Positions 25,868-34,585 of a stretch of 64,000 bases of DNA are shown one piece after another (within the stretch, counting starts at the first letter, position 1; each line of letters begins with the position of its first letter). The notes beneath the pieces are model-generated. The model saw only the letters and a program-made list of their open reading frames with translations. It did no database searches and was not told where the DNA came from. Source of the stretch: Pedobacter sp. UBA4863 (GTDB taxonomy: Bacteria; Bacteroidota; Bacteroidia; Sphingobacteriales; Sphingobacteriaceae). Both the position numbers and the translations under genes were made by a program. Where the stretch lies: the NCBI RefSeq assembly GCF_002399615.1, contig NZ_DHDZ01000033.1, positions 87,205-151,204 of the forward strand, given 5' to 3'.

Positions 25868-28800
25868 ATGAAAAACTACAATTTTAAATTTCCCAATAAA
25901 TTTAGCGGTAATCAACTAGATAATTTTGTTGATGGATTTTACAAATTTTATTCAGTCAACAAAAATGATGGCTATTATGAATTTGATCTTTCAGAAGTAG
26001 AATGGATGTCGAATCAGGAAATGCTAGTGTTAACTGCAATATTCAAATACTTGGTAGAAGAGGATGCGAAATTTAAAGTATTTTTTCTAAAAAATGGATC
26101 TACAGCCAATATTGATCGCAGGGTTGTAAACCAAATATCTCAAATTTGGAATGTTTGGAAAATTTATAAAATAGCACCCGAAGGTGAGTTTCACAAATAC
26201 TTTGACATACATGGCAACATTGTTCGAGATTTAGAAAGACGCTTTTCTATAAAACAAAATAATAGCGAAATTTATAATAGATATGGTATAACACCATTTA
26301 TTACATTAGAGAGCATTGCTAACTATGATAATCGCATAATTGGAGAAATGCTATCTGAAACCTATTCGTTAAGCAAAGCTACTAATGAAGTGCTTCGACT
26401 GCATAGTTGTAATATGCCTTTTGAAAATCACACCTTAAGCTCAATTATCACAAAAGAATTGTACGAAAATTTCTTGGACCATGTTTCACAATCAATTTTC
26501 ACTCAATCCCCTAAATATGCATTCTTAAGCCTTTCTCTAGTACCAAAATTGAGAAAGATGGAAGAGAATAAAATTCAGGCAATATTAAGCAAAAATTTTA
26601 CTGAGGAATCCAGCCCAGAACTCAAAAACTTCTACTATGACGAACATTCTAAAAAGTTTCTCAACCAATCTATTCTCCAATTTTCATTTCTAGATTTTGG
26701 ACCCGGAATTGTTTCTACCCTTCGAGAGGAATATAATCGTAGAAATAGTGGTGTTACCGAAATTCAAACAAAAGAGAAAGTTGATTCGGAGATATTGAAA
26801 CTAGCATTTCAATATGACTCGTCAAAGGACCCTCTAGATAAAAGATATTTAGATAAGACAGTTATACCACGCGGTCTTTATGATCTTTTAAGCATCGTCA
26901 GAAGATTCAACGGACTTGTAATTGCTAGAAGTAATTATGGTAAAATATTTTTTGACTTTTCAAATACTTCAGAACAATTTCAAGATGCAAACGTTTTTGG
27001 GGACCATAGTAATTTTTTCCCGGGCACTCTAATAACAATATTTATACCGGAAAGAAGTAGCATTCAAAAATTCGATACTTCTAAAATCTCAGTTCCGAAT
27101 ATATCGAGATTCAAGCATAAGGAGCCATTAACGGCAAACTACATTAACCTTTATGAGTTTCTTAAGTCTGTTGACGATGGCAATATTACTAAAGGTGAAA
27201 TCTACAGTAAATTGTTCGATTCCATAGTTAAAGAAATTTCAAGGAATGGAAATAAAGGTAAAATTCATTATTTCGATTTTAGTGGGTTTAATATTGATGA
27301 AAGAATAACAAAAAAAATAATTCATTTTTTGATATCTGACTATAACGTCAATTCAGAAAATAATATTGTTGTATTAAATCCACCGCCAGATGAATTTCTT
27401 GAGAACCTCAACAATGAAATTCTTCAGCTAAACTTACATGTGGAAAGCTATCGTTTGCATCCAATCCCATTCATTAAAGAGATAGAAGGTGGAATTGATA
27501 TATTCTGGATGGGAGTATATAACAAACAAGATGCAAAGAAACTTAATGACCTACTATTAGAGCAAAATGACCTTAGAAGAAGTGATTTTGAAGATCCAAA
27601 TGCAGTTACTGGTAATATAAACTTTTATGATTTTCATGGAAACTTACACTCTTATATCAGCGTAGATGAAATAAGGAATTACTTTGAAAAAAGAAATGAA
27701 GATTCAACTTCAGATACTGTTCAATCCATTATTTCAAAATATATCATTAGAAAAAATGATCGGGTATTTTTATGTCCTGGAAATTACTATCAGCATGAAT
27801 ATCTTCAATTATATGATGCAATAAGCAACTCTGAAGAATGCAAAATATTGGCCGCCGCTTTACAAATGGAGATTAATCGTCATTTGGAAATAAGCAAAAC
27901 GTTGAAGTTTATATGTGTCACCTCCAGTAGTCAGCAAATAGTTAAGCAATTTAAATTTGAGATTGGCCAAAAGCCCAATATTATTTATTTAGATAATTAC
28001 CACTCAGTTATTTACGATTCAAGCATATCGGATTTAATCAATAAGGATGATAAGGTCGTCATAATATGTGATCTTTTTTCAACCGGCTATTTAACAAATA
28101 TTATATGTAATCGACTTAATGAAATTGGAGCCAGATTAGAAAAAATTGCTGTTCTTGTAGATGCAATGGACGAAGATTTTGAACCTGAAACTGTAATCGA
28201 GGAAGTTAGAAAGAAGGTTATTTCTGTTGTTAAGATGAAAATGACCAAATTCAGAAGAAAAAGCATTAGTGACAAACTTGCTAATAATGAAATTCAAGTT
28301 TTAAGGGTTAATCCTTATACAAATACCCCTATCATGGAAAGCCTTAAAGAAAATTCGATGGCGGACCGAGTATTAATGGAAAATGATGAATTTATAAGAA
28401 TAATAGACGAAAGTCAAGTAAAGGCTGGATACTTTAAATTTAACAACCTTATTCATCCTTATTTTTTTGATATGGGGGGTGTTTTACAAAACTTATCAAC
28501 AGCAAAAGAGTTATTTCTTAATTTATTCACTAAGTTAAAAGGAAAATTATCTCAGGAAGTAGATTTAATATTTTATCCAAAGGGATCGGCAATACAGCAG
28601 CTTGATTTTGAAATATTAAGATCTGAAATTTTTAAGAACCACGCAATTACCATTGCAGAGCTAGAAAGATTTAGTACAAACGAAGGGTGGCGTTTCCCTC
28701 ATCCTCCGAAGTACATGTACGGATTAACTACTGGCAAACGGGCACTTATAATTGACGATGGATCATGCTCTGGTGATTCTTTAATGCAAATGATTGATGA

Positions 28801-30586
28801 AATAGCTGCATTAAAAGTTAAAGAAATATTTGTCTTGTCAATAATAGGCAGATTAAATGATCATAAAAAAGACTTTTTCACTAGACTGAATACTATTACA
28901 GGAAAAGCGGGAGTAATTCCAGTTCATGTATTTTTTGGTGTTCAATGGCATATCCCTACCTATTATATAGAGGAAAGTCCTATAATAAGGGAAAAGCAAT
29001 GGTTGGAAAATGTTTTTCAAATACCTAATCTTCCTGGCAGAATTAAGTCAATAGCGAATAACATTCTCATTGAATTATCACTAAAAGACATAACTGATGA
29101 AAGTAATAGATATCTATTAAAGCGTAAAGATGACATCAGCATTATTAAAGAATTAATACTAGTTAAAGAAGAAATTGGTAAAATCACATCTTACAGATAT
29201 TACACTGAGTATTTTGAATTTTTCGACAAATTTATTCAGCGTTATGAGGGTAAGGAAGCTACCGACCGAACTAAAATGATTGAGTCAATTTGTGCAGTAT
29301 TTCTTCATGAACCAGAATTATATTCAAAGGTAAAAACTGTTTTACCAGATGTGACCGAGAAAATAGAAATTTTCGTACAAACTATATTATTTGGAAATCC
29401 AGAGAGAGATGACAGAAAAAAATTATCTAAAAATGATTTGTATTATAAATGGTCAAATAAAAATATAATACATTTATTTTTTATAGTATTCAGCGGAAGA
29501 ACGCTATTTGATAAATTAACCACCAATAGACTTGAGACAATCATCAAAGATTTCGTTGCAAAAGAATCAGACTTATATTATATATTCTACAGGCTTCTAA
29601 AGTACCTTCCTATTAACCCTGCAGATCAAAATAAGAAACCATTTTCTGGAACAGTTAAACATCTTATTGAAGTTCTTAAAGAGAGTAGCGACATAAATCC
29701 TGATACAAAACGTCATTTAAAGCGATTTTCAATTTTCATTTCATCTCTACCTTCTCATGAAGAAAATTTTTTAGATGCTCTAGCGAACATGAAGAATGCC
29801 TATGGGCGTGTAATCGATGATGCTTTCCATAATGAATATATTTATAATGACAAACAAATTGTAGCATCTCAACTAAGGCTATTATCCAAATTTAAAACCG
29901 ATGGAAAACCAACGTCCGAAATTCTTACCGTAATTCACCGTCATTGGAGTAATATATCCCAATTTGTTGCGAACCTTTTAAATTTCTATAATAGCTATAG
30001 GTCATACTTTTTCACACACAACTATATTAACGATAACACCAGTGGCAAAAAGTCGTTAGCTGATTTAGTGGGGCTTGTCGATGATGCAATTTATAATGAA
30101 GAGTTTAGCAATGTAGAACTACTTATAGAAACCATAAATGAATTTTTTCATAAGTTCATTTTAGATGGATCAGAAACCAATAAGCTATTCAGCAATATCA
30201 CTGTAGAGAATATTGGAACAGAGTTCGAAAAGTTCAAATCAATGCTGTCCACCATTTATCCTAGTTTAACGATAAATATTAATTCCAGTCTCCCAAGTTC
30301 CAGAATAAATATTCCACAACTATATTTAAGAGAGGTGATATTTAAGGAATTGGCATCAAATTTCAGATATGCCGATGAAGAAAAAGGGATTAGGTTAAAA
30401 CTTGAAGAAGTAAACAATTGGGTAATAATTACAATTTCAAATGATATAAAGTCCATTTCAGAAAACGGTGGCGGGCAAGGACTCAACAAATTATCACTAA
30501 TAAATTCGCTTCCCATAGATACTTTTTACGAAGCAAGAAAAGAAAACGAAAAGTTTATTCAAACGATTAAGCTTTCAAAAATATAA
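25868..30586 (+). CDS. Giant STAS-like/GHKL ATPase - PRTase - PRTase - GHKL protein
   Basis: The 1572-residue cytoplasmic protein has several recognisable modules. Residues about 1-80 look STAS-like (FDLSEVEWMSNQEML). A GHKL ATPase follows, with N-box KELYENFLDH (near 197-205), G1 DFGPG (276-280) and G2 RGLYDLLSIVRRFNG (near 335). A second STAS-like stretch is near 460. Two phosphoribosyltransferase-like domains show their PRPP-loop motifs: VIICDLFSTGY (near 734) and LIIDDGSCSGDS (near 964). After a long helical region, a second GHKL module ends the protein: EVIFKELASNFRYA (near 1487), ISND, and GGGQGLNKL (near 1533). The PNP-like gene begins 4 nt later. I know no named system with this layout. 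Sensing and nucleotide signalling are inferred. Confidence 0.7.
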   Translation: MKNYNFKFPNKFSGNQLDNFVDGFYKFYSVNKNDGYYEFDLSEVEWMSNQEMLVLTAIFKYLVEEDAKFKVFFLKNGSTANIDRRVVNQISQIWNVWKIYKIAPEGEFHKYFDIHGNIVRDLERRFSIKQNNSEIYNRYGITPFITLESIANYDNRIIGEMLSETYSLSKATNEVLRLHSCNMPFENHTLSSIITKELYENFLDHVSQSIFTQSPKYAFLSLSLVPKLRKMEENKIQAILSKNFTEESSPELKNFYYDEHSKKFLNQSILQFSFLDFGPGIVSTLREEYNRRNSGVTEIQTKEKVDSEILKLAFQYDSSKDPLDKRYLDKTVIPRGLYDLLSIVRRFNGLVIARSNYGKIFFDFSNTSEQFQDANVFGDHSNFFPGTLITIFIPERSSIQKFDTSKISVPNISRFKHKEPLTANYINLYEFLKSVDDGNITKGEIYSKLFDSIVKEISRNGNKGKIHYFDFSGFNIDERITKKIIHFLISDYNVNSENNIVVLNPPPDEFLENLNNEILQLNLHVESYRLHPIPFIKEIEGGIDIFWMGVYNKQDAKKLNDLLLEQNDLRRSDFEDPNAVTGNINFYDFHGNLHSYISVDEIRNYFEKRNEDSTSDTVQSIISKYIIRKNDRVFLCPGNYYQHEYLQLYDAISNSEECKILAAALQMEINRHLEISKTLKFICVTSSSQQIVKQFKFEIGQKPNIIYLDNYHSVIYDSSISDLINKDDKVVIICDLFSTGYLTNIICNRLNEIGARLEKIAVLVDAMDEDFEPETVIEEVRKKVISVVKMKMTKFRRKSISDKLANNEIQVLRVNPYTNTPIMESLKENSMADRVLMENDEFIRIIDESQVKAGYFKFNNLIHPYFFDMGGVLQNLSTAKELFLNLFTKLKGKLSQEVDLIFYPKGSAIQQLDFEILRSEIFKNHAITIAELERFSTNEGWRFPHPPKYMYGLTTGKRALIIDDGSCSGDSLMQMIDEIAALKVKEIFVLSIIGRLNDHKKDFFTRLNTITGKAGVIPVHVFFGVQWHIPTYYIEESPIIREKQWLENVFQIPNLPGRIKSIANNILIELSLKDITDESNRYLLKRKDDISIIKELILVKEEIGKITSYRYYTEYFEFFDKFIQRYEGKEATDRTKMIESICAVFLHEPELYSKVKTVLPDVTEKIEIFVQTILFGNPERDDRKKLSKNDLYYKWSNKNIIHLFFIVFSGRTLFDKLTTNRLETIIKDFVAKESDLYYIFYRLLKYLPINPADQNKKPFSGTVKHLIEVLKESSDINPDTKRHLKRFSIFISSLPSHEENFLDALANMKNAYGRVIDDAFHNEYIYNDKQIVASQLRLLSKFKTDGKPTSEILTVIHRHWSNISQFVANLLNFYNSYRSYFFTHNYINDNTSGKKSLADLVGLVDDAIYNEEFSNVELLIETINEFFHKFILDGSETNKLFSNITVENIGTEFEKFKSMLSTIYPSLTININSSLPSSRINIPQLYLREVIFKELASNFRYADEEKGIRLKLEEVNNWVIITISNDIKSISENGGGQGLNKLSLINSLPIDTFYEARKENEKFIQTIKLSKI

Positions 30587-30590
30587 AACA

Positions 30591-31970
30591 ATGGATTATA
30601 AAATATTAGAGCAAACAATTCTACTTTTTTGGGATACGCAGGAAAATTTCAGTAAAGATATTACCCAACAAAAACTCATTCCTCAGGTTTTCAAAGAAGC
30701 CATATTAATAGATAGTTTGGACAAGATGAAAACAACAATGGAAAGGGATTTCGCAGAAGAACAAAAGTTTCTCTTTTTCGTGCATCTTGACCATGCAAGA
30801 GAAAACAAAGGTCTTTCTAGTTTTAATGCTTCCAAAATATTGGCTGAGTTTCCGAATTTGGCTGTCTATTATGTTTCTTCTACTTCGAAAAAGGCGATTT
30901 ATGAAAATGGTGAAAACAATGCAATTACAGTGTATTCGTACGACAACATCCATACGGGAATCGGCAATTTTGTGAGACAGACTAAAGGGGAGATTTCAAA
31001 CTCTAAAAAATTAGGAATAAACATTGAAAATAAAGCTGAGACTGTAACTAAAAAACATTTTGATTATGCGATATTGACAGCGCTATATGAGGACGAATTT
31101 GAAGAGCTTGAAAAGATATTTAATTTCCCAAAAGATGAAGTTATAAAGGTTACTACTAAAACTTTTAGGGTTGGATATTTAAAATCTAATAATAAAATTC
31201 AAGTAATTGCCACTTTCTTAAATGAAACTGGACCTATCGAAGCAGGCATAGTATCAGCGATGATTCTTGAACTGTTTAGCCCTAAATACTTACTTATGTC
31301 TGGTGTATGCGGAGGTGCAGAAAAATATAGCTTTGGAGATATTATAGTCGCTAAAAAAGTATTCGCATTCCAAAAAGGCAAATTATCTGACCATCCGACT
31401 TTACTAGACTTACTAGAGGATGAAAACAAAGAAGACCAACCATTTCTACTTTATGATAAGGACAAAAACGCAATTGATCCAACACTTTTGTTTGACACGG
31501 AAGGTAAACATATAACGGTAAAAATCGAAAAATTTGAACTGGAGCAAGATGCTATGATAAATTTGAATTCATCAGTCGAAGAAGATTTAAATATGCACTT
31601 GAAAGATATAAGATCTAAAATAAATAGTGAAATCAAGAAAGATTTCAGATTTAGTACTAACCCCCCTGAAATTACGATTGCAATAGAACCTATGGCATCG
31701 GGAACGATGGTGATTAATAAGAAAGGCTACTTCGAAGAAGTCATAAAGGCAATACATAGAAAGGCTGCTGCTGTCGAAATGGAGTCATATGGTTTAGCCA
31801 GAGCCTGCCAGTTGGCTAACTATGGATCAACAATCCCAATTATTTTCAAATCAGTTATGGATCATACATGGAAGAAAGAAGATGCCCCAGGAGGTACCAA
31901 TGTCAAGAAATTTGCCGCCTATACAAGTGCTCTTTTTATGAAATACTTATTAGAAGATAAGATTATTTAA
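30591..31970 (+). CDS. Receiver-like domain fused to nucleoside phosphorylase/nucleosidase
   Basis: The 459-residue protein has two parts. Residues about 1-140 resemble a degenerate response-regulator receiver (TILLFWDTQENF; LFFVHLDHARENKG; NLAVYYVSSTSKKA). Residues about 155-455 are a PNP/UDP-family nucleoside phosphorylase (FDYAILTALYEDEFEEL; MSGVCGGAEKYSFGDIIVA; AAAVEMESYGLARAC near 393; IFKSVMDHTW near 423). The VEMES glutamate and the late Asp match the nucleoside-binding and catalytic acids of the family. Receiver plus PNP is the architecture of Detocs DtcC, which destroys ATP during infection. That activity is inferred here. It begins 4 nt after the giant GHKL/PRTase gene and is surely translated from the same mRNA. 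Confidence 0.75.
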   Translation: MDYKILEQTILLFWDTQENFSKDITQQKLIPQVFKEAILIDSLDKMKTTMERDFAEEQKFLFFVHLDHARENKGLSSFNASKILAEFPNLAVYYVSSTSKKAIYENGENNAITVYSYDNIHTGIGNFVRQTKGEISNSKKLGINIENKAETVTKKHFDYAILTALYEDEFEELEKIFNFPKDEVIKVTTKTFRVGYLKSNNKIQVIATFLNETGPIEAGIVSAMILELFSPKYLLMSGVCGGAEKYSFGDIIVAKKVFAFQKGKLSDHPTLLDLLEDENKEDQPFLLYDKDKNAIDPTLLFDTEGKHITVKIEKFELEQDAMINLNSSVEEDLNMHLKDIRSKINSEIKKDFRFSTNPPEITIAIEPMASGTMVINKKGYFEEVIKAIHRKAAAVEMESYGLARACQLANYGSTIPIIFKSVMDHTWKKEDAPGGTNVKKFAAYTSALFMKYLLEDKII

Positions 31971-32051
31971 TGTAAGTTATATTTTTGAAATCAATAAAAT
32001 CAAAATAGGCTTTTCTTGTTGCCATCATATCTAATAATTTATAAGTAGGAA

Positions 32052-33305
32052 ATGTTTAGTCAGGAAATAATATATCAACATTTACAATCAAAGGAATATG
32101 GCGCAATAATCACATTACTGCATGAGAATGGAAATAAATTGGATAATGATTCCAACATTCACTATGCGATAAACATATTCATAAATGATTTATTCAACTA
32201 CGTGAAAAATAATGAAAAGGGTGTTATCAAAGACCTAAATCATGACTTGGATATATTACTAATGTGCCATACACAAAAGAAGTATCTATTAAATCCAATA
32301 CACTTACTTCAATTAATACATATACTATATCCACGTGTTGCGGTTAATTATCTTTATGACGTTGCAAAAGATTTTCCAAATGATAATATATGTCAAAAAA
32401 TTTTGAAGGAGTTTCAAAAGCAAAAGGAAACTTCTGAAATAGAACTAAAACAAATAGTCTATCCAAAACGTGCCACAGAAAACATAATATCCATTTCAGG
32501 ACAAAAATTTGAAACGGAAGTCAAGAATAAGGAGAACATTTCTTGGCTAAAAGTTTATTTGAGATCCAATGAATTATTAAATATTGTCGCTAACCATATA
32601 AGAAAACTCAAATCTGTTGATAGGGTTAACATTACACCTAAGAGCAACCATAGTGATCTTACTATTTATGCTAGAAGACCATACAATATTATTGAGGTGC
32701 AGGAAGAGGTTACTTTGACTTTAGAAAATTATTTTTCACGCAGTCCGGCGGATCCTATATTCAAGGATGAGGTTATTTCTGGTATCAGTGACATTGCTTA
32801 CTATCAAATTCTAGATTATATTATAAAGCTAGGAGTTGGTTTGGAAGGATTTAGAAACCTATCATGTAAAATGGATGAAGAGCGCTATCGTGATTATTTT
32901 GTAAACTACCTTGATTCATTATCTAATAACCACATGGCAACAGGAGAGACATTCCATGGAGCAGGAAAAAGTGATATCTTAATACGAAATTCTTTAAAAG
33001 AAGTTCTTCTGGTAGCGGAGTGCAAGCTGTGGTCGGGACAAGCAAATTTAAAAGCTGCCGTTAATCAACTTTTCAACCGATATATTGTTTGGAGAGATGG
33101 AAAAGCTGCGCTCTTAATTTTCAACACTAAGGCCTCAGGATTTACTAAGATCATTAACACTGCGGTTGAAACTTTAAAATCACATCATTTATGTTTTAGC
33201 TTTGAAGGAAAACGATTTGAAACTTCCTATTCATTCCTTTTTCGCAATCACCAAGACAGTGAAAAATTGATTAAACTTGAACTAGTGCTTTTTAATTTTG
33301 TTTAA
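32052..33305 (+). CDS. Putative PD-(D/E)xK nuclease, last gene of the island system
   Basis: The 417-residue protein has a large N-terminal part without a known motif, beginning with helices (about residues 1-130). The C-terminal region looks like a restriction-endonuclease fold: GAGKSDILIRN (Asp near residue 308), then VLLVAECKLWSGQ (ECK near 323-325), then QLFNRYIVWRDGKAALLIFN. This is the D..ExK order of Mrr/REase-like nucleases. It lies 81 nt after the phosphorylase gene on the same strand, probably in the operon, though the longer gap allows a promoter of its own. It could be a second effector, or a separate single-gene defence. Confidence 0.65.
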   Translation: MFSQEIIYQHLQSKEYGAIITLLHENGNKLDNDSNIHYAINIFINDLFNYVKNNEKGVIKDLNHDLDILLMCHTQKKYLLNPIHLLQLIHILYPRVAVNYLYDVAKDFPNDNICQKILKEFQKQKETSEIELKQIVYPKRATENIISISGQKFETEVKNKENISWLKVYLRSNELLNIVANHIRKLKSVDRVNITPKSNHSDLTIYARRPYNIIEVQEEVTLTLENYFSRSPADPIFKDEVISGISDIAYYQILDYIIKLGVGLEGFRNLSCKMDEERYRDYFVNYLDSLSNNHMATGETFHGAGKSDILIRNSLKEVLLVAECKLWSGQANLKAAVNQLFNRYIVWRDGKAALLIFNTKASGFTKIINTAVETLKSHHLCFSFEGKRFETSYSFLFRNHQDSEKLIKLELVLFNFV

Positions 33306-33408
33306 ATGCAGGTATATCTTCGGTTCATGTCAAACTTGTTTATCTAATGTTTATTGAAATTTAAAATTATTTATAACCTCTTACAGCCTGACTACAATTG
33401 ATTTCTTA

Positions 33409-33438
33409 TTGAAAAAATTATGTTTCTTAGTACCTTTG
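33409..33438 (+). promoter_or_regulatory. Promoter of ncRNA copy 2
   Basis: TTG at 33409-33411, a 19-nt spacer and TACCTTTG at 33431-33438 match the Bacteroidota promoter. The RNA sequence shared with copy 1 starts 7 nt later, at 33445. Confidence 0.7.
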
Positions 33439-33442
33439 TAAA

Positions 33443-33621
33443 AGGAAATGTAAGTTCTTTAAATTAATAGTGATTGTTATCGCAGGTAAAACTGCTATTG
33501 GTTAATCACATTCTTGTATATTTTAAGCTAGCGTAAATCGTGGCACTCACGTTTTACCAATATATAACTAACTGGCTTAAAGGTTATTGATTAGATATTT
33601 TCAAATACCTTCAGCTCCACT
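33443..33621 (+). ncRNA. Structured ncRNA, copy 2 (right side of island)
   Basis: This is the second copy of the ~177-nt repeat. Helices here are more regular than in copy 1. GTGATT (33470-33475) pairs with AATCAC (33504-33509) around GCAG/CTGC. TTTAAGCTAG (33522-33531) pairs with CTGGCTTAAA (33572-33581) over ten pairs. Inside it, GTAAA-CGTG (33533-33542) pairs with CACG-TTTAC (33548-33557). AATTAAT (33462-33468) closes with ATTGATT (33586-33592). A terminator follows at once, giving a full promoter-RNA-terminator unit 118 nt before pgl. The family is unknown to me. Confidence 0.62.
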
Positions 33622-33625
33622 AATT

Positions 33626-33658
33626 AAAAAACTCATTATTAAAAGTAATGAGTTTTTT
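33626..33658 (+). terminator. Rho-independent terminator of ncRNA copy 2
   Basis: AAAAAACTCATTA (33626-33638) pairs perfectly with TAATGAGTTTTTT (33646-33658), 7-nt loop, with the T-run in the 3' arm. It could act in both directions. Confidence 0.85.
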
Positions 33659-33738
33659 AATGCATTTATTTTGATAATCTGTACAACAGATAAGGTAAAT
33701 TATCCTTATTGAGTGTTAGGCGCTAACAAATAGAAAAC

Positions 33739-34458
33739 ATGAAATTAAACATATTTAATAGTCAAGAAGAATTAAACGAACAATTGGCTAAACAAATTAT
33801 TGCTATTGCCAATAAAGCCATTGCAGAAAAAGACCAGTTTAATTTTGTATTAACTGGCGGAAGCTCACCAAAAGGTTTGTACAAACTACTATCTACTACT
33901 TACAAAAATGAAATAGACTGGAACAAAACCTATTTCTTTTTCGGGGATGAAAGAACCGTATTGCCTTTTGAACAAGAATATAATGGCTTAATGGCCAAAG
34001 AGAACTTTTTTGATAACCTATCGTTAAAAGATGATCATATTTTTTACGTAAACACCAATTTACAACCACAAGAAGCCGCCGCAGATTATAAAAAAAGACT
34101 AAATATACATTTTGGTGGCGCCCCTATTATTTTCGACCTTATTTTGTTGGGCATGGGCGATGATGCCCACACGGCTTCCATATTTCCTCAAACAGATTTG
34201 ATTAATAATAACGAAGCTACTGTTGCCAGCGTTTGGGTAGAAAAACTGAATACCAATCGTATTAGTTTAACAGCTCCTTTAATTAATCAAGCAAAAAACA
34301 TCGTTTTTATCACTTTTGGCAACAATAAGGCCAAAGCTTTGCAAAAAGTTTTAAGTACAGAAAAAGATGTTGCCAACTACCCTTCGCAAATCATTAAACC
34401 TTTAAATGGAGATTTGCAGTGGTTTATAGACAAGGAAGCTGCTAATTTATTAAACTAA
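33739..34458 (+). CDS. pgl: 6-phosphogluconolactonase
   Basis: The 239-residue protein belongs to the DevB/SOL lactonases, which hydrolyse 6-phosphogluconolactone to 6-phosphogluconate in the oxidative pentose phosphate pathway. Family marks are FVLTGGSSPKGLYKLL (about residues 37-52), YFFFGDERTVLP (near 70) and LILLGMGDDAHTASIFP (near 132), the active-site region with conserved Gly-Asp/His. Length is normal. It is the first core gene right of the island. In many relatives pgl lies next to zwf and gnd, which are absent here, so the island may have separated them, or the order differs. ncRNA copy 2 with its terminator lies just upstream. Confidence 0.9.
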   Translation: MKLNIFNSQEELNEQLAKQIIAIANKAIAEKDQFNFVLTGGSSPKGLYKLLSTTYKNEIDWNKTYFFFGDERTVLPFEQEYNGLMAKENFFDNLSLKDDHIFYVNTNLQPQEAAADYKKRLNIHFGGAPIIFDLILLGMGDDAHTASIFPQTDLINNNEATVASVWVEKLNTNRISLTAPLINQAKNIVFITFGNNKAKALQKVLSTEKDVANYPSQIIKPLNGDLQWFIDKEAANLLN

Positions 34459-34585
34459 ACTTTATAGCATACGTTCGTATTATTAAACAATACCTAATAT
34501 CTTCTATTTTTTTAGTTTAACGCTATTGGGTATAGCCTTAGCTATTAGAAATGTTATTATCGAAATATCATCTTGTAAAAATTAC

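Larger units (their letters stand above)
23805..33621. mobile_element. Integrase-bearing genomic island flanked by ncRNA direct repeats
   Basis: About 9.8 kb bounded by the two ncRNA copies, with a tyrosine recombinase just inside the left copy and AT-rich cargo. The last 29 nt of both copies (from AGATATTTTC to CTCCACT) are identical and could contain the attachment core. The right copy is followed by core chromosomal genes. Exact att points are inferred and not proved. Confidence 0.6.

Noticed and set aside
33443..33621. ncRNA as 6S RNA or SRP RNA
   Set aside because: The predicted fold is branched with several hairpins and not one long rod with a central bubble, and the SRP GGAA/GNAR loop is missing. 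A divergent Bacteroidota 6S cannot be fully excluded without a model search.
23590..33660. CRISPR array or insertion-sequence ends
   Set aside because: Only two copies, 9.8 kb apart, no spacers, no transposase, no terminal inverted repeats. The linked enzyme is a tyrosine recombinase.
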